From Escarpia spicata (taxonomy: Eukaryota; Annelida; Polychaeta; Sabellida; Siboglinidae), in the NCBI GenBank assembly GCA_963995525.1, contig OZ023205.1, positions 67,343,298-67,407,297 of the forward strand: a stretch of 64,000 nucleotides of DNA, in the 5' to 3' direction. Under the pieces are notes generated by a model. It was not told where the DNA came from and searched no databases. It saw only the letters and a list, made by a program, of their open reading frames with translations. The position numbers and the translations under genes are program-made. Shown here one piece after another: positions 62,589 through 64,000 of this stretch (its first letter is position 1; each line of letters opens with the position of its first letter).

Positions 62589-64000
62589 ATTGAATGCGAT
62601 TGAGAGGATAATAGGTGGCTGGGGAGTGGGGGAGAGGAACGAGGAAGGCGAAAGGGTAGTAGGCTTTGCGATGGCATTTGATTTGGCGATAGGGAATACT
62701 TTCTTCGAGAAGAGAGCGAGCCAGTTGGTGAACTACAGGAGTGGAGGAAGAGAAAGTCAAATAGACTTCCTAATGTGTAGAAGATCCCATCTGAAAGAAG
62801 CTAAGAACTGCAAGGTCATAAACAGGGAAAGTGTGGCGGCACAACACAAAGTACTGGTGATGGACTGGGAGATTAAGTGTAGTAAGAAAAGAAAACCAGA
62901 GCAGGTGACACCGAAGATCAAGTGGTGGAGATTGAAAGAAGAGGACCCAAAGACGCAGTTTAGGGAGAAAGTGTTGGAGGAAAGGAGATTGCTGGAAAAC
63001 GTACAGGAATGGTGGGAGGAGAACAACAAGGTGATATTGAGAGCGGGAAAGGATGTGCTGGGCATGACAACAGGAACGAGACCCCCTGGGGACAAGGAGA
63101 CATGGTGGTGGAATGATGAGGTGAAGGATGCGACAAGAGCTAAGAAAGAGGCTAAGAAGAAGTGGGAAACATCAGGAAAGCATGAAGACAGAGACAGCTA
63201 TCGGCAGGCAAACAAAGAGGCAAAGAAAGAAGTAGCGAGATCAAAGACACAGGCAATGGATGAGGTGTACGGGGAGCTGGGAACACCGGAGGGAGAAAGA
63301 AAGATATATAGAATAGCAAAGGCTCGCGACAAATCGACCAAAGATTTCACACAGATAAGACAGATAAAGGATGGACAAGGAGTGGTTCTATGGGAACAGG
63401 ATAATATCAAGGATCGGTGGAGAGGATATTTCGATAATCTGCTAAACGTAGAGAACGCGAGGGCAGTCTTTGACGATGGAGTGCCAAATGAAGGCTTAAC
63501 ACCAAGAATTATCAGGGAGGAATTAGAGGTGGCACTGAAAAGAATGAAAACTGGGAAGGCGATGGGACCAGATAGAATTCCAGTGGAGGTATGGAAGAGT
63601 TTGGGAGAAGAGGGGGTCGATATGCTGTGGGATCTGATGCAGAAGATATATGTACAACAGAAATTGCCAGAGGAATGGAGAGACAGTGTCATCGTGCCTA
63701 TTTTCAAGGAGAAGGGAGACATCCAGGAATGTGGCAATTACAGAGGCATCAAGTTGATGTCGCACACCATGAAGATTTGGGAAAGGGTAATTGACAGAAG
63801 GCTGAGGGAGGAGACAAGCATAGGTGAGGAGCAGTTCGGTTTTATGCCGGGCAGAAGAACTACGGACGCCATATTTGCAGCAGTTGATGGAGAAACACCG
63901 GGAGATGCAGAAGGAACTGCACATGGTCTTCATTGATTTAGAGAAGGCATACGATAGAGTGCCACGACAGGAGGTTTGGAGGTGTATGCGGGAGCAGGGT

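Larger units (their letters stand above)
61072..62589 (-). mobile_element. 5'-truncated CR1/Jockey-like LINE inserted in the RTE-like LINE
   Basis: Minus strand; the host LINE resumes on both sides. It begins within RT at the 62589 end and finishes at a (TTATTC)n tail at about 61071-61095. AGAT at 61068-61071 and 62587-62590 may be a 4-bp target duplication; no longer one is visible. Confidence 0.85.
60466..63999 (+). mobile_element. RTE-like LINE (endonuclease plus RT), interrupted by a younger LINE; runs off the window
   Basis: The first part, 60466-61071, encodes the APE-type endonuclease: RVGTLNVGTM, VLCVQETRRKG, NGVGIVLHK, INIICAYAPQ-type and VDGDLNGHVG. The second part, 62590-63999, continues with SQIDFLMCRR (end of endonuclease), a Lys/Glu-rich linker, then RT: KTGKAMGPDRIPVEVWK, FKEKGDIQECGNYRGIKLM, EEQFGFMPGRRTTDAIF and, after a small frame shift near 63885, MVFIDLEKAYDRVP (domain A). 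The RT active site lies beyond 64000. The 1.5-kb insert at 61072-62589 splits it. Frames and repeats are like those of RTE-clade elements that databases often mislabel as craniofacial development protein 2. This full-length-type copy belongs to the same broad group as the fragments at 1810, 15366 and 39885. Confidence 0.85.

Overview
The window is animal nuclear DNA. It has split genes with GT-AG introns and metazoan-specific protein families (a TRIM-NHL ubiquitin ligase and a ZAK/MAP3K20-type kinase). It is also dense in retroelements typical of aquatic invertebrates: RTE-like and CR1/Jockey-like LINEs, a Penelope-like element, a DIRS/Ngaro-like tyrosine-recombinase element, a Ty3/gypsy LTR element and a Tc1-like transposon. 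The AT-rich background, many minisatellites and tRNA-derived SINEs suggest a lophotrochozoan such as a mollusc, but nothing here fixes the species.

Only two host genes are well supported. On the minus strand, 3237-5888 is an intronless, GC-rich TRIM-NHL gene (RING, B-box, coiled coil, disordered linker, six NHL repeats). On the plus strand, 18150-38970 carries a ZAK-like MAP3K that I assembled from 20 coding exons with GT-AG borders. The frame stays open throughout and encodes 963 residues: complete kinase domain, leucine-zipper coiled coil, SAM domain, ZAK-specific region, and a long disordered tail with a CxxC motif and an arginine-rich run. Non-coding 5' exons are expected upstream, and a weak promoter candidate lies near 14.3 kb.

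The ZAK introns hold large tandem arrays: about 67-bp and 44-bp units in intron 2, 49-bp and 51-bp units in intron 11, 27-bp units in intron 13, and a 1.2-kb polypyrimidine tract in intron 17. Two of these arrays have a visible origin. The 67-bp array resembles the exon 2 splice donor, and the 51-bp array is an expansion of the 3' tail of an RTE-like LINE that is also present as a single copy at 15366-16172.

Left flank (1-18 kb): minisatellites, LINE debris, a SINE, a Penelope-like element with inverted arms and a degenerate hammerhead-like motif, a TA-flanked MITE, a 23-bp array, and a 5'-truncated LINE with 13-bp target-site duplications. Right flank (39-64 kb): LINE debris, a perfect 79-bp inverted repeat, and a 4-kb element with long inverted termini, 18-bp flanking direct repeats and a relic PIN-like nuclease/Cys-rich protein. 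These are followed by a DIRS/Ngaro-like element with an intact recombinase, a very young gypsy element (identical LTRs, 5-bp TSD) carrying two in-frame TGA codons, a dead Tc1 transposon, and an RTE-like LINE interrupted by a younger CR1-like LINE. The least familiar object is the 41.6-45.6 kb inverted-repeat element.
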